Of a stretch of 61,117 nt of DNA, positions 31,686 through 40,699 are shown piece by piece. The stretch comes from DATBSK01 sp964532485. GTDB lineage: Bacteria; Actinomycetota; Acidimicrobiia; IMCC26256; PALSA-555. The notes below the pieces were generated by a model. The model ran no database searches. It saw only the letters and a list, made by a program, of their open reading frames with translations, and was not told the origin of the DNA. The DNA lies in assembly GCA_964532485.1 (NCBI GenBank), contig CAZHKE010000015.1, forward strand, positions 1-61,117, written 5' to 3'. A program made the translations under genes and the position numbers. How positions within the stretch are numbered: position 1 is the stretch's first letter; each line of letters begins with the position of its first letter.

Positions 31686-33233
31686 GCGATCTGCGAGGAT
31701 CGCCTCCGCGGCGAGCTTGCCCGGTGTGCCCGCGATCCCACCGGACGGGTTCGTGCCGGCCCCCGACACGTAGAGCCCGGTCACGGGCGCGCGGTGCCCA
31801 CCCAGGCCACGCGTCGGCCGGAGCGGGCCCAGCTGGTCGAGCGCGATGTCGAGGTGCATCGGGTGCGCGCCGCGCCAGCGGCCGTGACGCTCCATCTCGT
31901 CGGGGGTCCAGGTGCGCACGCCGCGGATCGTCGACCGGAACCCCGGCGCGCGCGCCTCCACGGTCGCGAGGGCCCGTTCGACGAACCTGTCGCGGTGGTG
32001 GTCCCAGCCGTCGTGCACCGTCGCCGGCGCCGCGGGGCACGCGAGGTAGACGGTGTGGTGCCCGGCGGGCGCGAGCTGGTCGTCGATGGCCGACGTCGTG
32101 AACGCGTACAGCGGCAGCGGATCGGGCAGCAGCCCGGCCTCGGCGGCCACCCATGCCGCCGACAGGTCGGACAGGCGGTCGACGAAGCTCTGGAGACCGT
32201 TCCAGTCGCCGGCGCGAGCGTGCTCGTAGGGAGGGAGCGCATCGACCGCAACGTGCACGAGCGCCTGCACGACGTTGCCGCGCCGGGCGGCGGCGAGGTC
32301 GCGACCAGCCGCACCCGCGAGCGGGGGGTCGAGCAGCTCGAGGAGCCCGACCTTCGGGTCGAGTGCAGTCAGGACCGTCGACGCGTCGATGCGATCTCCT
32401 GCTTCGGTCTCGACCCCTCGCACGCGTCCACCGTGCGCATCGATGCGCGCGACGGGGCTGTCGCAGCGGATCGTCGCTCCCGACGACGTCGCCCGGGTGA
32501 CGAGCGCGTCGGTGAGGCCCTGTGCTCCGCCGACGGCGTGCCATTGCCCGAACAGGTGGTACGCGGCCTGCCAGAACGCGAAGAGCGCACTGCCCGGGAC
32601 GGTCGGACCGACCCCGGCGTGCGCCGCGAACGCCGCCACCGGCCCGCGCGTGAGATCGCTGGGCAGACGGCGTTCGAGGAGCGTCTCGTACGGTGCCAGC
32701 ACGTCGCGCGCCCGAGCCAGCGGCCCGGTGCGCAGGACTCGAACGAGGTCGGTCAGGCGCGAGCTCCAGGTCCGCCAACCTTGCTCGCCCCGGATCGCCG
32801 GCAGGACGGTGCGCACGATCGGCGTCGCCGCCCGCATGAAGTCGCGGTAGGCGTGCGCCTCGATGCGGTCGTGCTCGGCGATCGACGCGACGGTGTCGTC
32901 GACCGATCGGAAGAAGCGCACGCGACGCCCGTCCTCGTGCACCGCGATCGAGAAGGGATCCATCTCGACGTACTCGAGCCCGGCCGCCGCGAGGTCGAGC
33001 TCCGTCGGGATGTCGGTCATGTTGATCATGTTGTGCGCGACCGAGTGCGTGTCGAAGCGGTATCCGGGGATCCGCACCTCGGTGCGTGAGCCGCCGCCGG
33101 GTGCATCGGCGGCCTCGAGGACGACGACGTCGCGGCCGGCCCGGGCGAGGTAGCACGCCGCGACCAGTCCGTTGTGGCCGCCACCGACCACGACGACATC
33201 GGCACGATCCCCGATGGGAGCGTCTCCGGTCAG
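31683..33233 (-). CDS. Phytoene-dehydrogenase-like FAD oxidoreductase (COG1233)
   Basis: 516 aa if started at CTG 33233. The dinucleotide fold DVVVVGGGHNGLVAACYLAR with the acidic strand end VVVLEAADAPGGGSRTE, the mid segment GGAQGLTDALV and the C-terminal GLYVSGAGTNPSGGIAGTPG mark a carotenoid-desaturase/isomerase-like flavoprotein. The only conventional start, GTG 33191, falls inside the first beta strand; reading upstream there is no ATG, GTG or TTG before the stop of the preceding gene, only CTG 33233, which overlaps that stop as CTGA. No carotenoid genes are nearby, so the substrate is open. Confidence 0.82.
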   Translation of the reverse strand: MTGDAPIGDRADVVVVGGGHNGLVAACYLARAGRDVVVLEAADAPGGGSRTEVRIPGYRFDTHSVAHNMINMTDIPTELDLAAAGLEYVEMDPFSIAVHEDGRRVRFFRSVDDTVASIAEHDRIEAHAYRDFMRAATPIVRTVLPAIRGEQGWRTWSSRLTDLVRVLRTGPLARARDVLAPYETLLERRLPSDLTRGPVAAFAAHAGVGPTVPGSALFAFWQAAYHLFGQWHAVGGAQGLTDALVTRATSSGATIRCDSPVARIDAHGGRVRGVETEAGDRIDASTVLTALDPKVGLLELLDPPLAGAAGRDLAAARRGNVVQALVHVAVDALPPYEHARAGDWNGLQSFVDRLSDLSAAWVAAEAGLLPDPLPLYAFTTSAIDDQLAPAGHHTVYLACPAAPATVHDGWDHHRDRFVERALATVEARAPGFRSTIRGVRTWTPDEMERHGRWRGAHPMHLDIALDQLGPLRPTRGLGGHRAPVTGLYVSGAGTNPSGGIAGTPGKLAAEAILADR

Positions 33234-33655
33234 GTCTCGGACGCGTCGGCGCCACGGCCGCGACGCCGCTCGAGCAGCGGCACGCAGTCCGCGCTGCAGT
33301 CGTCGGTCGTCGGTGCGTCCACTCTCGCGGGACGATGGAGCACCGCGTGAGACGGTCGCACCCGCAGCACGTTGTCACCCGAGCCGCCGGGCTCTGCGTG
33401 CGTGACGTCGGCGTCGACGATCAGGCTGTAGCCGCCGGGCTCGTTCGGCGGCCACAGGAGGCCGACGAGCGGTCGCGCAATGGCGTTCGCGAGCGTCCGG
33501 TTGCCCGGCTCGAGCTCGAGCTCGTCGTCGCGCCATCGCCACCCGACGGCGACGCAGTGGGCACGACCGTCGGCGCCGACGGTGAGGAGATACGGAGCCC
33601 GTTCGAGGCCCTGCAACGCGTCGTCCAGGCCCGCGAGCTCGACCGGGATGCTCAT
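33230..33655 (-). CDS. Pyridoxamine 5'-phosphate oxidase-like (FMN/F420-binding split barrel) protein
   Basis: 141 aa. PYLLTVGADGRAHCVAVGW, then ELEPGNRTLANAIARPLVG and GYSLIVDADV, follow the split-barrel pattern of PPOX-like proteins, which bind FMN, F420 or haem. The C-terminus ends in a Cys/Arg-rich tail beyond the barrel. ATG 33655 lies 16 bp after the VOC gene; the end overlaps the flavoprotein start. Function not assigned. Confidence 0.65.
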   Translation of the reverse strand: MSIPVELAGLDDALQGLERAPYLLTVGADGRAHCVAVGWRWRDDELELEPGNRTLANAIARPLVGLLWPPNEPGGYSLIVDADVTHAEPGGSGDNVLRVRPSHAVLHRPARVDAPTTDDCSADCVPLLERRRGRGADASET

Positions 33656-33671
33656 GGTGTGCTCCTGGGGT

Positions 33672-34040
33672 TCAGACCGGGCGGTCCTGCTGGAGCTCGA
33701 TCGTGTTGCCTGCCGGGTCGGTGATGAAGACCTGGCTGACGTCGCCCTGCGCGGCGTCGAGGTGCGGGATGGCCCGCGTGTCGAGCTCGCGGATCGCGGC
33801 ATCGATGTCGTCGACGAACAGGCAGAAGTGCGGGCCGGTCGGGTCGATCCCGTGACCGGCGTGCCCGGCGTCCACGAGGTGCAGCTCGACGTCGCCGATC
33901 CCGTGCCAGTGCCCACCGATGCCGGGGATCTCGGGGCGGTCACGATCATCGAGGCCGAGGATCTCGGTGTAGAAGCTCCGCGTCTCGTCGAGCGCGCCGT
34001 CGACGTTCACGCTCACGTGGCCGACTCGGGTCACCCGCAT
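33672..34040 (-). CDS. VOC/glyoxalase family protein
   Basis: 122 aa, one pair of beta-alpha-beta-beta-beta modules. RVGHVSVNVDGALDETRSFY, the metal-ligand-type VELHLVDAGH, GPHFCLFVDDID and the terminal FITDPAGNTIELQQ are typical. Could be a lyase, isomerase or dioxygenase-like enzyme, or a resistance protein. ATG 34040 is preceded 6 nt upstream by CAAGAT (34047-34052). It starts a VOC-PPOX-flavoprotein-SDR unit. Confidence 0.8.
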   Translation of the reverse strand: MRVTRVGHVSVNVDGALDETRSFYTEILGLDDRDRPEIPGIGGHWHGIGDVELHLVDAGHAGHGIDPTGPHFCLFVDDIDAAIRELDTRAIPHLDAAQGDVSQVFITDPAGNTIELQQDRPV

Positions 34041-34091
34041 CGCACGATCTTGGCACGCCCGGGCCGGCCGGCCGGCGTGCCAGCATGGAGC

Positions 34092-35252
34092 ATGGCCGTC
34101 TCGTTCGTGCCCTTCGGGGCAGACACCTGGCGCGATCCGCACCCGATCTACCGCGCGCTGCGCGACGACGACCCGGTGCACTGGTCGGCGGCGGCGCGCT
34201 GCTACGTGCTGACGCGGTTCGACGACGTCTTCCGGGCGGCTCGGGACACCGACACGTTCTCGTCGGCGCAGGGTCTCACGTTCACGAACGAGATCGAGGC
34301 ACTGGGCCTCGCGCCGACCATCGTGATGATGGATCCGCCCGACCACACGCGGTTCCGGCGGCTCGTCAGCCGCGGCTTCACGCCTCGGCAGGTCCACGAG
34401 ATCGAGCCCGGCGTCCGACAGTTCGTGAACGATCGCCTCGACGAGCTGCTCGACGAGCGCGATGCCGACTTCATCGCCGGGTTGGCCGCGCCGCTGCCGT
34501 GCTTCGTCGTGGGTGAGTACCTCGGGGTGTCGGCCGACGACCGGGCGCAGTTCGCCCGGTGGACACACGCCATCGTCGGTGCCGGCACCGAAGGTCACGA
34601 TGTCAGCGTGCACGACGCGCTCGCAGGCCTGTACGGCTTCTTCACCGAGCAGATCGAGCGGCGCCGCGTCGAGCCGGGCGACGACATGATCTCCACGCTC
34701 GTCGCCGCCGACGACGGGTCACTCGAGATCGAGGAGATCCTCGGGTACGCGTTCGTGATGGTCGCGGGGGGCAACGACACGACGATCGGGTTGCTCGGCG
34801 GCGGCGCCGAGCTGTTGACCGAGCATCCCGACCAGCGTCGCCGGCTCGTCGACGACCCGCCCCTGATCCCGAACGCAATCGACGAGTGCCTCCGGCTCAC
34901 GTCACCGGTGCAGGGTCTGTGCCGCGTCGCAACGCGTGAGGTCACGTTGCACGACACGACGATCACGCCGGGGAGTCGCGTGCTCCTCTGCTACGGGTCG
35001 GCGAACCGCGATCCTCGAGAGTTCGGTGACGACGCCGACCAGATGGACGTCGCGCGCGAGATCACGCGCTTCCTGTCGTTCAGCAGCGGCCCGCACTTCT
35101 GCCTCGGCGCAGCCGCGGCGCGCCTGCAAGGTCAGGTCGTGTTCGAGGAGCTCCTGCGACGCTGTCCCGACTTCTCCGTCGATGCCGCCGCGGGACGCTT
35201 CGCCGACGGCGCGTTCACGCGTCGATACGACACGCTGCCGTTCGCGTCCTGA
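34092..35252 (+). CDS. Cytochrome P450
   Basis: 386 aa, soluble bacterial P450. The haem-binding loop FSSGPHFCLGAAAARLQ has the Cys ligand at 337; the I-helix FVMVAGGNDTTIGLLGGG carries an acid/amide-Thr pair, and DECLRLTSPVQGL holds the ExxR-equivalent region (CLR). The opening PFGADTWRDPHPIYRALRDD is usual. ATG 34092 gives the family length; longer in-frame readings are antisense to the VOC gene. Redox partners are not encoded nearby. Substrate unknown; neighbours suggest catabolism of a hydrophobic compound. Confidence 0.93.
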   Translation: MAVSFVPFGADTWRDPHPIYRALRDDDPVHWSAAARCYVLTRFDDVFRAARDTDTFSSAQGLTFTNEIEALGLAPTIVMMDPPDHTRFRRLVSRGFTPRQVHEIEPGVRQFVNDRLDELLDERDADFIAGLAAPLPCFVVGEYLGVSADDRAQFARWTHAIVGAGTEGHDVSVHDALAGLYGFFTEQIERRRVEPGDDMISTLVAADDGSLEIEEILGYAFVMVAGGNDTTIGLLGGGAELLTEHPDQRRRLVDDPPLIPNAIDECLRLTSPVQGLCRVATREVTLHDTTITPGSRVLLCYGSANRDPREFGDDADQMDVAREITRFLSFSSGPHFCLGAAAARLQGQVVFEELLRRCPDFSVDAAAGRFADGAFTRRYDTLPFAS

Positions 35253-35256
35253 GCGG

Positions 35257-35763
35257 TCACGCGCCGATCAGCCCGCGCACGTAGGCCGCCTGGCCGATGT
35301 GCTGAAGACAGTCGTCGACGACGCTGACGAGGCGCACGCCGAGTGTGACCGGCGGGTCCCACCGACGGTCGACGATCCGATCGAGGTCATCAGCGGTGCA
35401 CCCTTCGAGCAGCGGTCGTGTCCGCGCGTCGACTGCCTCGAGGTGCTCGACCAGCACCCCGGGGCGCTCGGGTCGCACCGTCGCGACCTCTGCCGACGAG
35501 TGTCCGTAGCCGGTGTTGTCGGGATCGGGCGCCAACCCGAAGCGTGGGGCCCATCCGTCGGTGACCCAGAGCTGGTCGGTCTCGAGCAGCTCGGAGACAT
35601 GGTGGTCCTGGACCCGGGCGAGGTGCCACAGCAGCCAGGCGATGGGGTTCGCGTCGGGCGTCGGTCGTGCCAGCACCTGCTCGACCGTCAGCTCGTCGAC
35701 CGTGGCGCGTGCGAGCGGGAGGACTCGCCCGTAGACCTCGACGAGCAGCCCGGCCTGGTCCAT
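35257..35763 (-). CDS. DinB-type (DUF664) four-helix-bundle protein
   Basis: 168 aa. The helix bundle bears the His positions expected of the metal site: ANPIAWLLWHLARVQDHHV and DDCLQHIGQAAYVRG. Relatives include mycothiol- and bacillithiol-dependent transferases. The gene converges on the P450 with only 4 bp between stops. Confidence 0.82.
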   Translation of the reverse strand: MDQAGLLVEVYGRVLPLARATVDELTVEQVLARPTPDANPIAWLLWHLARVQDHHVSELLETDQLWVTDGWAPRFGLAPDPDNTGYGHSSAEVATVRPERPGVLVEHLEAVDARTRPLLEGCTADDLDRIVDRRWDPPVTLGVRLVSVVDDCLQHIGQAAYVRGLIGA

Positions 35764-35798
35764 GGCGTGACGCTATGCCGGGCGGGGACCGGTGTCGA

Positions 35799-38279
35799 TC
35801 ACGACGCTGCCCGGCGCGGGCTCACCGTGACGACGGCGCGGTGCGCGATGTCCGCCGACGATCGGCCGATGGCGATGCCGTAGGGCCCGGCCTCGACCTG
35901 CCAGCCGTGCGCCGGAACCCAGGTCGCGAACGCGCGGTCGTCGAGCACGAGGTGCACGGTGCGCGACTCCCCGGGGTCGAGCCAGACCTTCTCGAACCCA
36001 CGCAGCTCCTGCTTCGGACGGACGCGCATCGACGCTTCGGCACTCACGTAGCACTGCACGACCTCGGCGCCCCGGCGATCGCCTCGGTTCGTGACCGTGA
36101 CGGCCACGTCCATCGACCCACCGGGCTCGAACGTCGTGCTCGCGAGCTCCGGCGCCGCGAGGTCGAACGTCGTGTACGACCCGCCGTGGCCGAACGGATG
36201 GCGCGGCGCGATGTCACGTGTGTCGTACCACCGGTACCCCACGAGCAGGCCCTCGCCGTAGCGGACCTCGCCGTCCCCGCCGGGGAAGTTGCCGAACGAC
36301 GGGTTGTCCTCGAGTCGTCGCGGGATCGTCGTCGGGAGGCGTCCGCTCGGGTCGGTGTCGCCGAGCAGCACGTCGACGAGCGCGTCGGCCATCTCCTGGC
36401 CCCCGAGCCAGGCCTGGAGGACCGCACGCGCACCATCAGCTGCGTCGAGCAGCACCGGTGCGCCCGCGTTCACGACGACCACCGTGTCGGCGTTGGCTGC
36501 GATGACCCGTTCCAGGAGCTCGTCCTGCGCACCCGGCAGCGAGAGCGTGTCGCGGTCGTGGCCCTCGCTCTCCCAGTCGTCGTTGGTGCCGACGGCGACG
36601 ACCACGACGTCGGCAGCGGCGGCCACGCGCTCGGCGTCGGCGAGCAGCTCGGCGGCGGAGCCAGGTGCGCGGCACCCGAGCTTGACCGCACCGAGCCCGC
36701 CCGAGTCCTCGCTCGAGTACTCGAGAGCGATCGCGACCGGATGGTCGGCGACGAGCTCGACCCCGGCGGTGAGCTCGACGCTCCCGAGCCCGAAGAACTC
36801 GTGGCCGCGAGGGATGTGCCCGGTCGTGCCGTCGACGACCACGTCGTCGTCGACGAGCAGCCGCGCGCGCCCCGCTTCGACGATCGAGAACGTGTAGGTC
36901 CCCGTCTCGGGCGGCACGAGCGAGCCGGTCGCGCGCAAGAAGAAGTCGTCCCCGATCCCCGGTGCCGGTTCACCCAGGAAGAGGAACCGGGTGTCGACCG
37001 TGCGCGAGCGCCGCGCCACGGCTCCACCGGGATCGGCGCCCGCCGACAGCGCGACGTCGAGGCCGGGTTCGTCGTCGGCGGTCCGCAGCCATGCGACCGG
37101 GACCGGCGGTGCGACGCGGTCGATGTCGCAACCACGCGCCGAGGTGATCTCGATCTGCGCGCCGAGGCGGTCGCGCAGCGCATCGAGCAGCGACGTGCGC
37201 CGATGGGGGAGCAGGCTGGCAGATCCTCCACCGGTGAGCTGGGTGTGCACCGCGCTCGGCCCGATCACGGCCACCGAGCGCGGGAGCGTCGTGAGCGGCA
37301 GCACGCCGTCGTTCCGGAGGAGCACGAACGATGCCGCGGCGGCCTCCCGGGCGAGCGCGCGGTCGTCCGGACGCTCCTCGTCGGGCACCGACGCGTCGTC
37401 GTCGGCGAACCCACCGACCGCGGCGAACGCCGACAAGAGGTGCGTGACCTGCGCGTCGACGACGCCCTCGGCGACGTCGCCGGCGCGCACCGCCCCGGCG
37501 AGCGCGGGGCCGAAGAAGCGCCCGGGTCCCGGCATCTCGAGGTCACAGCCGGCGTGCGCCGAGCCGATGGTGGAGCCGGCGGCGAACCAGTCGGTGAGCA
37601 CGAACCCCTCGAACCCCCACTCGCCGCGCAGGATGTCGGTGATCAGGCCCCGCTGCTCGGAGCAGAACGGTCCGTTGACCCGGTTGTAGGCGGTCATGAT
37701 CCCGAGCGCGCCGCCATCGCGCACCGCGAGCTCGAACGGGACGAGGTAGAGCTCGCGCAAGGTGCGCTCGTCGATCACCGAGTTGATCGTGTGCCGCTCG
37801 AACTCTGCCTCGTTGCCGACGAAGTGCTTCACGGTCGTGACGACGCCCTCGGACTGGGCGCCCCGGACGAATGCGGCCGCGAGCCGCCCGGCGAGGAGCG
37901 GGTCCTCCGAGTAGCACTCGAAGTTCCGACCGGCGAGGGGCGAGCGGTGCAGGTTGACCGTCGGCGCCAGCAGCCCGCGACAGCCCTTCCCGCGGGCGTC
38001 CCGTCCCACCGCACGACCGAGGCGTTCGACGAGTGCCCGGTCCCAGGTCGCGCCGAGCGCGCTGCCGCACGGGATGGACAGCGACGGTGTCGCACCCTGG
38101 CCCGGAAGCGTCGGGCCCCGTGCACCGCTCGGCCCGTCGGTGACCGAGAACGCCGGGATCCCGAGTCGATCGATCGGGAGTGTCGACCACATGTCGGCGC
38201 CCGCGGTGAGGGCCGCCTTCTCGTCCAGCGTCAGCTGCGCGACCAGCGAGGGGATGTCGGGGGCGTCGTGTCGGTCCAC
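35799..38279 (-). CDS. Glycoside hydrolase family 3 with PA14 domain
   Basis: 826-aa beta-glucosidase-like enzyme. The (beta/alpha)8 domain has the substrate-contact KHFVGNEAEFERH and the nucleophile Asp in GFVLTDWFAAG; the second domain starts near SFVLLRNDGVLPL; a PA14 module follows (TRFLFLGEPAPGIGDDFFLR to VAIALEYSS); then the rest of the second domain (VVVVAVGTNDDWESEGHDR) and a C-terminal fibronectin-III-like domain. This domain order is that of carbohydrate-trimming GH3 enzymes such as those acting on gluco-oligosaccharides. No signal peptide. Start GTG 38279, preceded by TACGAT. Confidence 0.93.
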   Translation of the reverse strand: MDRHDAPDIPSLVAQLTLDEKAALTAGADMWSTLPIDRLGIPAFSVTDGPSGARGPTLPGQGATPSLSIPCGSALGATWDRALVERLGRAVGRDARGKGCRGLLAPTVNLHRSPLAGRNFECYSEDPLLAGRLAAAFVRGAQSEGVVTTVKHFVGNEAEFERHTINSVIDERTLRELYLVPFELAVRDGGALGIMTAYNRVNGPFCSEQRGLITDILRGEWGFEGFVLTDWFAAGSTIGSAHAGCDLEMPGPGRFFGPALAGAVRAGDVAEGVVDAQVTHLLSAFAAVGGFADDDASVPDEERPDDRALAREAAAASFVLLRNDGVLPLTTLPRSVAVIGPSAVHTQLTGGGSASLLPHRRTSLLDALRDRLGAQIEITSARGCDIDRVAPPVPVAWLRTADDEPGLDVALSAGADPGGAVARRSRTVDTRFLFLGEPAPGIGDDFFLRATGSLVPPETGTYTFSIVEAGRARLLVDDDVVVDGTTGHIPRGHEFFGLGSVELTAGVELVADHPVAIALEYSSEDSGGLGAVKLGCRAPGSAAELLADAERVAAAADVVVVAVGTNDDWESEGHDRDTLSLPGAQDELLERVIAANADTVVVVNAGAPVLLDAADGARAVLQAWLGGQEMADALVDVLLGDTDPSGRLPTTIPRRLEDNPSFGNFPGGDGEVRYGEGLLVGYRWYDTRDIAPRHPFGHGGSYTTFDLAAPELASTTFEPGGSMDVAVTVTNRGDRRGAEVVQCYVSAEASMRVRPKQELRGFEKVWLDPGESRTVHLVLDDRAFATWVPAHGWQVEAGPYGIAIGRSSADIAHRAVVTVSPRRAAS

Positions 38280-38284
38280 GACCA

Positions 38285-38290
38285 ATCGTA
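38285..38290 (-). promoter_or_regulatory. -10 hexamer of a leaderless promoter (GH3)
   Basis: TACGAT on the minus strand, 5 nt before GTG 38279. Confidence 0.4.
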
Positions 38291-38313
38291 CGATCCGACG
38301 CGCGGCGCGGGAC

Positions 38314-38691
38314 TCAAGGGGCTTCGAGCTGCTCCATGAGCTCGAGTCGCGTGCCGCCGGGTGCCTCGACGAACGCGATCCGGCGGGTCCCGAAGGCGCC
38401 CGAGACGACCGCAGGACCCCAGAGCACTGCGTGGCCCGCGAGGTCGCCGACGAGGTCGTCGGTGAAGAGCGCGGGGTGGAGGAAGCCCTCGTCGGGCAGG
38501 TCGACCACATCCTCGTAGATGGCGCGTGTGAACAGCGTGATCATCACCGGACCGAGGAACACGTCGGCGCGCTCCGCGCCGCTCCAGGTCATGCGGTCCC
38601 GCACCTCGGCGCCGGCACGCTCGTAGAACTCGATCGCCGCGTCGAGGTCGCGAACCTTCACCGCGAGGTTGGCCATGCCCGTGATGCTCAT
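38314..38691 (-). CDS. VOC/glyoxalase family protein
   Basis: 125 aa. Typical start MANLAVKVRDLDAAIEFYER and end RRIAFVEAPGGTRLELMEQL, with VFLGPVMITLFTRAIYE between. Enzymatic role unknown. ATG 38691 is set by TACCGT 7 nt upstream. The GH3 gene begins 34 bp further on the same strand with its own hexamer. Confidence 0.8.
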   Translation of the reverse strand: MSITGMANLAVKVRDLDAAIEFYERAGAEVRDRMTWSGAERADVFLGPVMITLFTRAIYEDVVDLPDEGFLHPALFTDDLVGDLAGHAVLWGPAVVSGAFGTRRIAFVEAPGGTRLELMEQLEAP

Positions 38692-38698
38692 GTCACGG

Positions 38699-38704
38699 AC
38701 GGTA
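38699..38704 (-). promoter_or_regulatory. -10 hexamer of a leaderless promoter (VOC)
   Basis: TACCGT on the minus strand, 7 nt before ATG 38691. Confidence 0.5.
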
Positions 38705-38734
38705 ACCGTCGATGCCGGCTTCGGCGGCAGCGGG

Positions 38735-39211
38735 CTACGACCGAGCGCTCCTCGCGACCGTGCGAGCCAGGATCCCGAGGGTCGCGCGCAGCGCGCCCTC
38801 GGAGATGATCGGGAAGATGTCGGCTTCCTTCCAGACCTCGTCGATCGTCGACCAGTCGTAGTAGGAGGTCACAAGCGTGCCGTCGTCGTTCGGCTCGAGC
38901 GTGTAGCCGTAGATGTGGCCCATCGGCGGCTGGATCTGCCCGTCGACGGTCCACGCGATCTCCCGGTCGGGTTCGAACGTCGTGATCACCACCGTGACGT
39001 CGTACCGGCCCATCGGGTAGTCGTTGAGCGCCTCGCGGTCCATATGCACGACGAACCGGTCGCCCGCGGCGCTCGCGGGCTCACCCGTCGCGTCCATGAG
39101 CATGCCGGAGCTGTCGATCGTGACGTGACCGTGCGGGTCGCGCAGGACCTCGAAGATCGTGTGCGGGTCGGCGGCGATGGTGCGCTCGACCTCGATTCGT
39201 TCCGTCGTCAT
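38735..39211 (-). CDS. SRPBCC (START-like) family protein
   Basis: 158 aa, predicted hydrophobic-pocket fold. ERTIAADPHTIFEVLRDPHG is the standard start, followed by MGRYDVTVVITTFEPDREIAW and a C-terminal helix (GALRATLGILARTVARSA). Such proteins bind lipids or polyketides or act as immunity or transport factors; no specific role is visible. ATG 39211 is preferred over 39220 because CAGGAT lies 7 nt upstream of it. Confidence 0.82.
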   Translation of the reverse strand: MTTERIEVERTIAADPHTIFEVLRDPHGHVTIDSSGMLMDATGEPASAAGDRFVVHMDREALNDYPMGRYDVTVVITTFEPDREIAWTVDGQIQPPMGHIYGYTLEPNDDGTLVTSYYDWSTIDEVWKEADIFPIISEGALRATLGILARTVARSARS

Positions 39212-39218
39212 CGCGTGC

Positions 39219-39224
39219 ATCCTG
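39219..39224 (-). promoter_or_regulatory. -10 hexamer of a leaderless promoter (SRPBCC)
   Basis: CAGGAT on the minus strand, 7 nt before ATG 39211. Confidence 0.4.
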
Positions 39225-39339
39225 CCACTCGGCGAGGTCGGCTGGAGCGTCTCCGGACGGCCGGGGCATCAGCCGCGGCTGCGCGCGGCCCGACACCACG
39301 ATGCGGTGTTACGTTCGCCCGACGATCCGAGGGGGGTAG

Positions 39340-40680
39340 ATGCAGTCGAGGCGGTGGCTCGCGAAGGTCGGTCTGATCGTGAAGGTCGGTCTGCTCGCGG
39401 TCATGGTGGTGGCGACGGTCGTCGCGGGCGTGCCCGTGGCCGCCCAGGACGAGAAGCCGGCGGCAGGGGAGATCGGCGTGAGGGCCGACGAGATCCGCGT
39501 CGCGGTCGTCGCCGACGTCGAGAACCCGCTCTCGCCAGGCCAGTTCCAGAGCCAGGTCGACGCCATGCGGGCGTACGCCGAGTACGTGAACGACAACGGT
39601 GGGATCGCCGGGCGCGACCTGGTCATCGACTTCATCGACTCGCGGCTCAACCCCGACGAGGCGCGCAACGCGACCATCACGGCGTGCGCCGAGGACCTCG
39701 CCATGGTGGGCACCGCCGTCGTGTTCATGAACAACGTCGACGACATGGTCGGCTGTGTCGACTCGAAGGGCTCCCCGACCGGCGTCCCAGACATCAACAC
39801 GTTCTCGCAGGAGCTCGCCCACCAGTGCTCACCGGTCTCGTACTCGGTGAGCCCACCCCAGCTCGACTGCGCGACCAAGGACGACGCGACGAAGACCTAT
39901 CGGACCTCGCTCGGCCAGGTCCGGTACTACGTGTCGCAGCACAAGGATCTCCACGGCATCTGCGTCGGTCCTTCCGACCTCAAGTCGACGGAGATCACCG
40001 GGCGCGTGCACTGCGAGGCCGTCCGCGAGCTCGGCATCCCGACCGACGGCGAGGGCTTCTTCGGCGTCTCGGCTCGCGCGCCGCAGAGCGCCCTGACACC
40101 GATCATCGTCGCCGCGAAGGCCGATGACGTCACCTACCTGTACTCGCTCGCCGGCTACCAGCAGGTCATCTCGCTGCGCAAGGAGGCCAAGCTCCAGGGC
40201 CTCGACAGCGTGGAGGTGTGGGACTGCTCGCGCTCCTGCTACAGCGACGAGTTCCTCGAGGGCGGCGGCGCCGACGTCGAAGACCAGTACAGCTTCCTCA
40301 ACACGCTCCCGCTCGACGAGACGAAGCAGAACAAGGCGTTGCGGACCTACGTCAAGTACGTCGGGAAGGACAAGGCCGACGCGTTCGGTGAGACCGGCTG
40401 GGCGGCCGGCGTGCTCTTCCACCAGGTCATCGACGAGATCGTCGATGCCGACGGCATCAACGGCATCACACGCGCCCGGATCCTCGAAGAGCTGTCGAAG
40501 ACCCAGGACTTCGACGCGGGCGGGCTGCTCGCGACGACCAACGTCGGGAAGCGCATGCCGAGCGACTGCTACAACCTCCAGCAGGTCCAGGACGGCACGT
40601 TCGTCCGCGTCCATCCCAAGAAGCCGGGCACGTTCGACTGCAACCCGAAGAACGTCGCGACCGTGAAGCTCGCCGACTAG
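39340..40680 (+). CDS. ABC transporter substrate-binding protein, branched-chain amino acid type
   Basis: 446 aa. Signal peptide (VGLLAVMVVATVVAGVPVAAQ), then the type-I periplasmic binding fold: IRVAVVADVENPLSPGQFQ, AYAEYVNDNGGIAGRDLVI, and a paired-Cys mature domain (CAEDL, CVDSK, DCSRSCYS). The pattern fits the Leu/Ile/Val-binding (Peripla_BP_6) group, whose ligands range from amino acids to aromatic compounds. No permease or ATPase gene is adjacent. ATG has a strong GAGGGGGG site and a TACGTT hexamer (39310-39315) upstream. Confidence 0.85.
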   Translation: MQSRRWLAKVGLIVKVGLLAVMVVATVVAGVPVAAQDEKPAAGEIGVRADEIRVAVVADVENPLSPGQFQSQVDAMRAYAEYVNDNGGIAGRDLVIDFIDSRLNPDEARNATITACAEDLAMVGTAVVFMNNVDDMVGCVDSKGSPTGVPDINTFSQELAHQCSPVSYSVSPPQLDCATKDDATKTYRTSLGQVRYYVSQHKDLHGICVGPSDLKSTEITGRVHCEAVRELGIPTDGEGFFGVSARAPQSALTPIIVAAKADDVTYLYSLAGYQQVISLRKEAKLQGLDSVEVWDCSRSCYSDEFLEGGGADVEDQYSFLNTLPLDETKQNKALRTYVKYVGKDKADAFGETGWAAGVLFHQVIDEIVDADGINGITRARILEELSKTQDFDAGGLLATTNVGKRMPSDCYNLQQVQDGTFVRVHPKKPGTFDCNPKNVATVKLAD

Positions 40681-40699
40681 CTGTGCTCGGGGGGCGCGC

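Noticed and set aside
33480..34091. N-terminal extension of the P450
   Set aside because: The extension is antisense to the VOC and PPOX-like genes and lacks P450 features; ATG 34092 gives the normal length.
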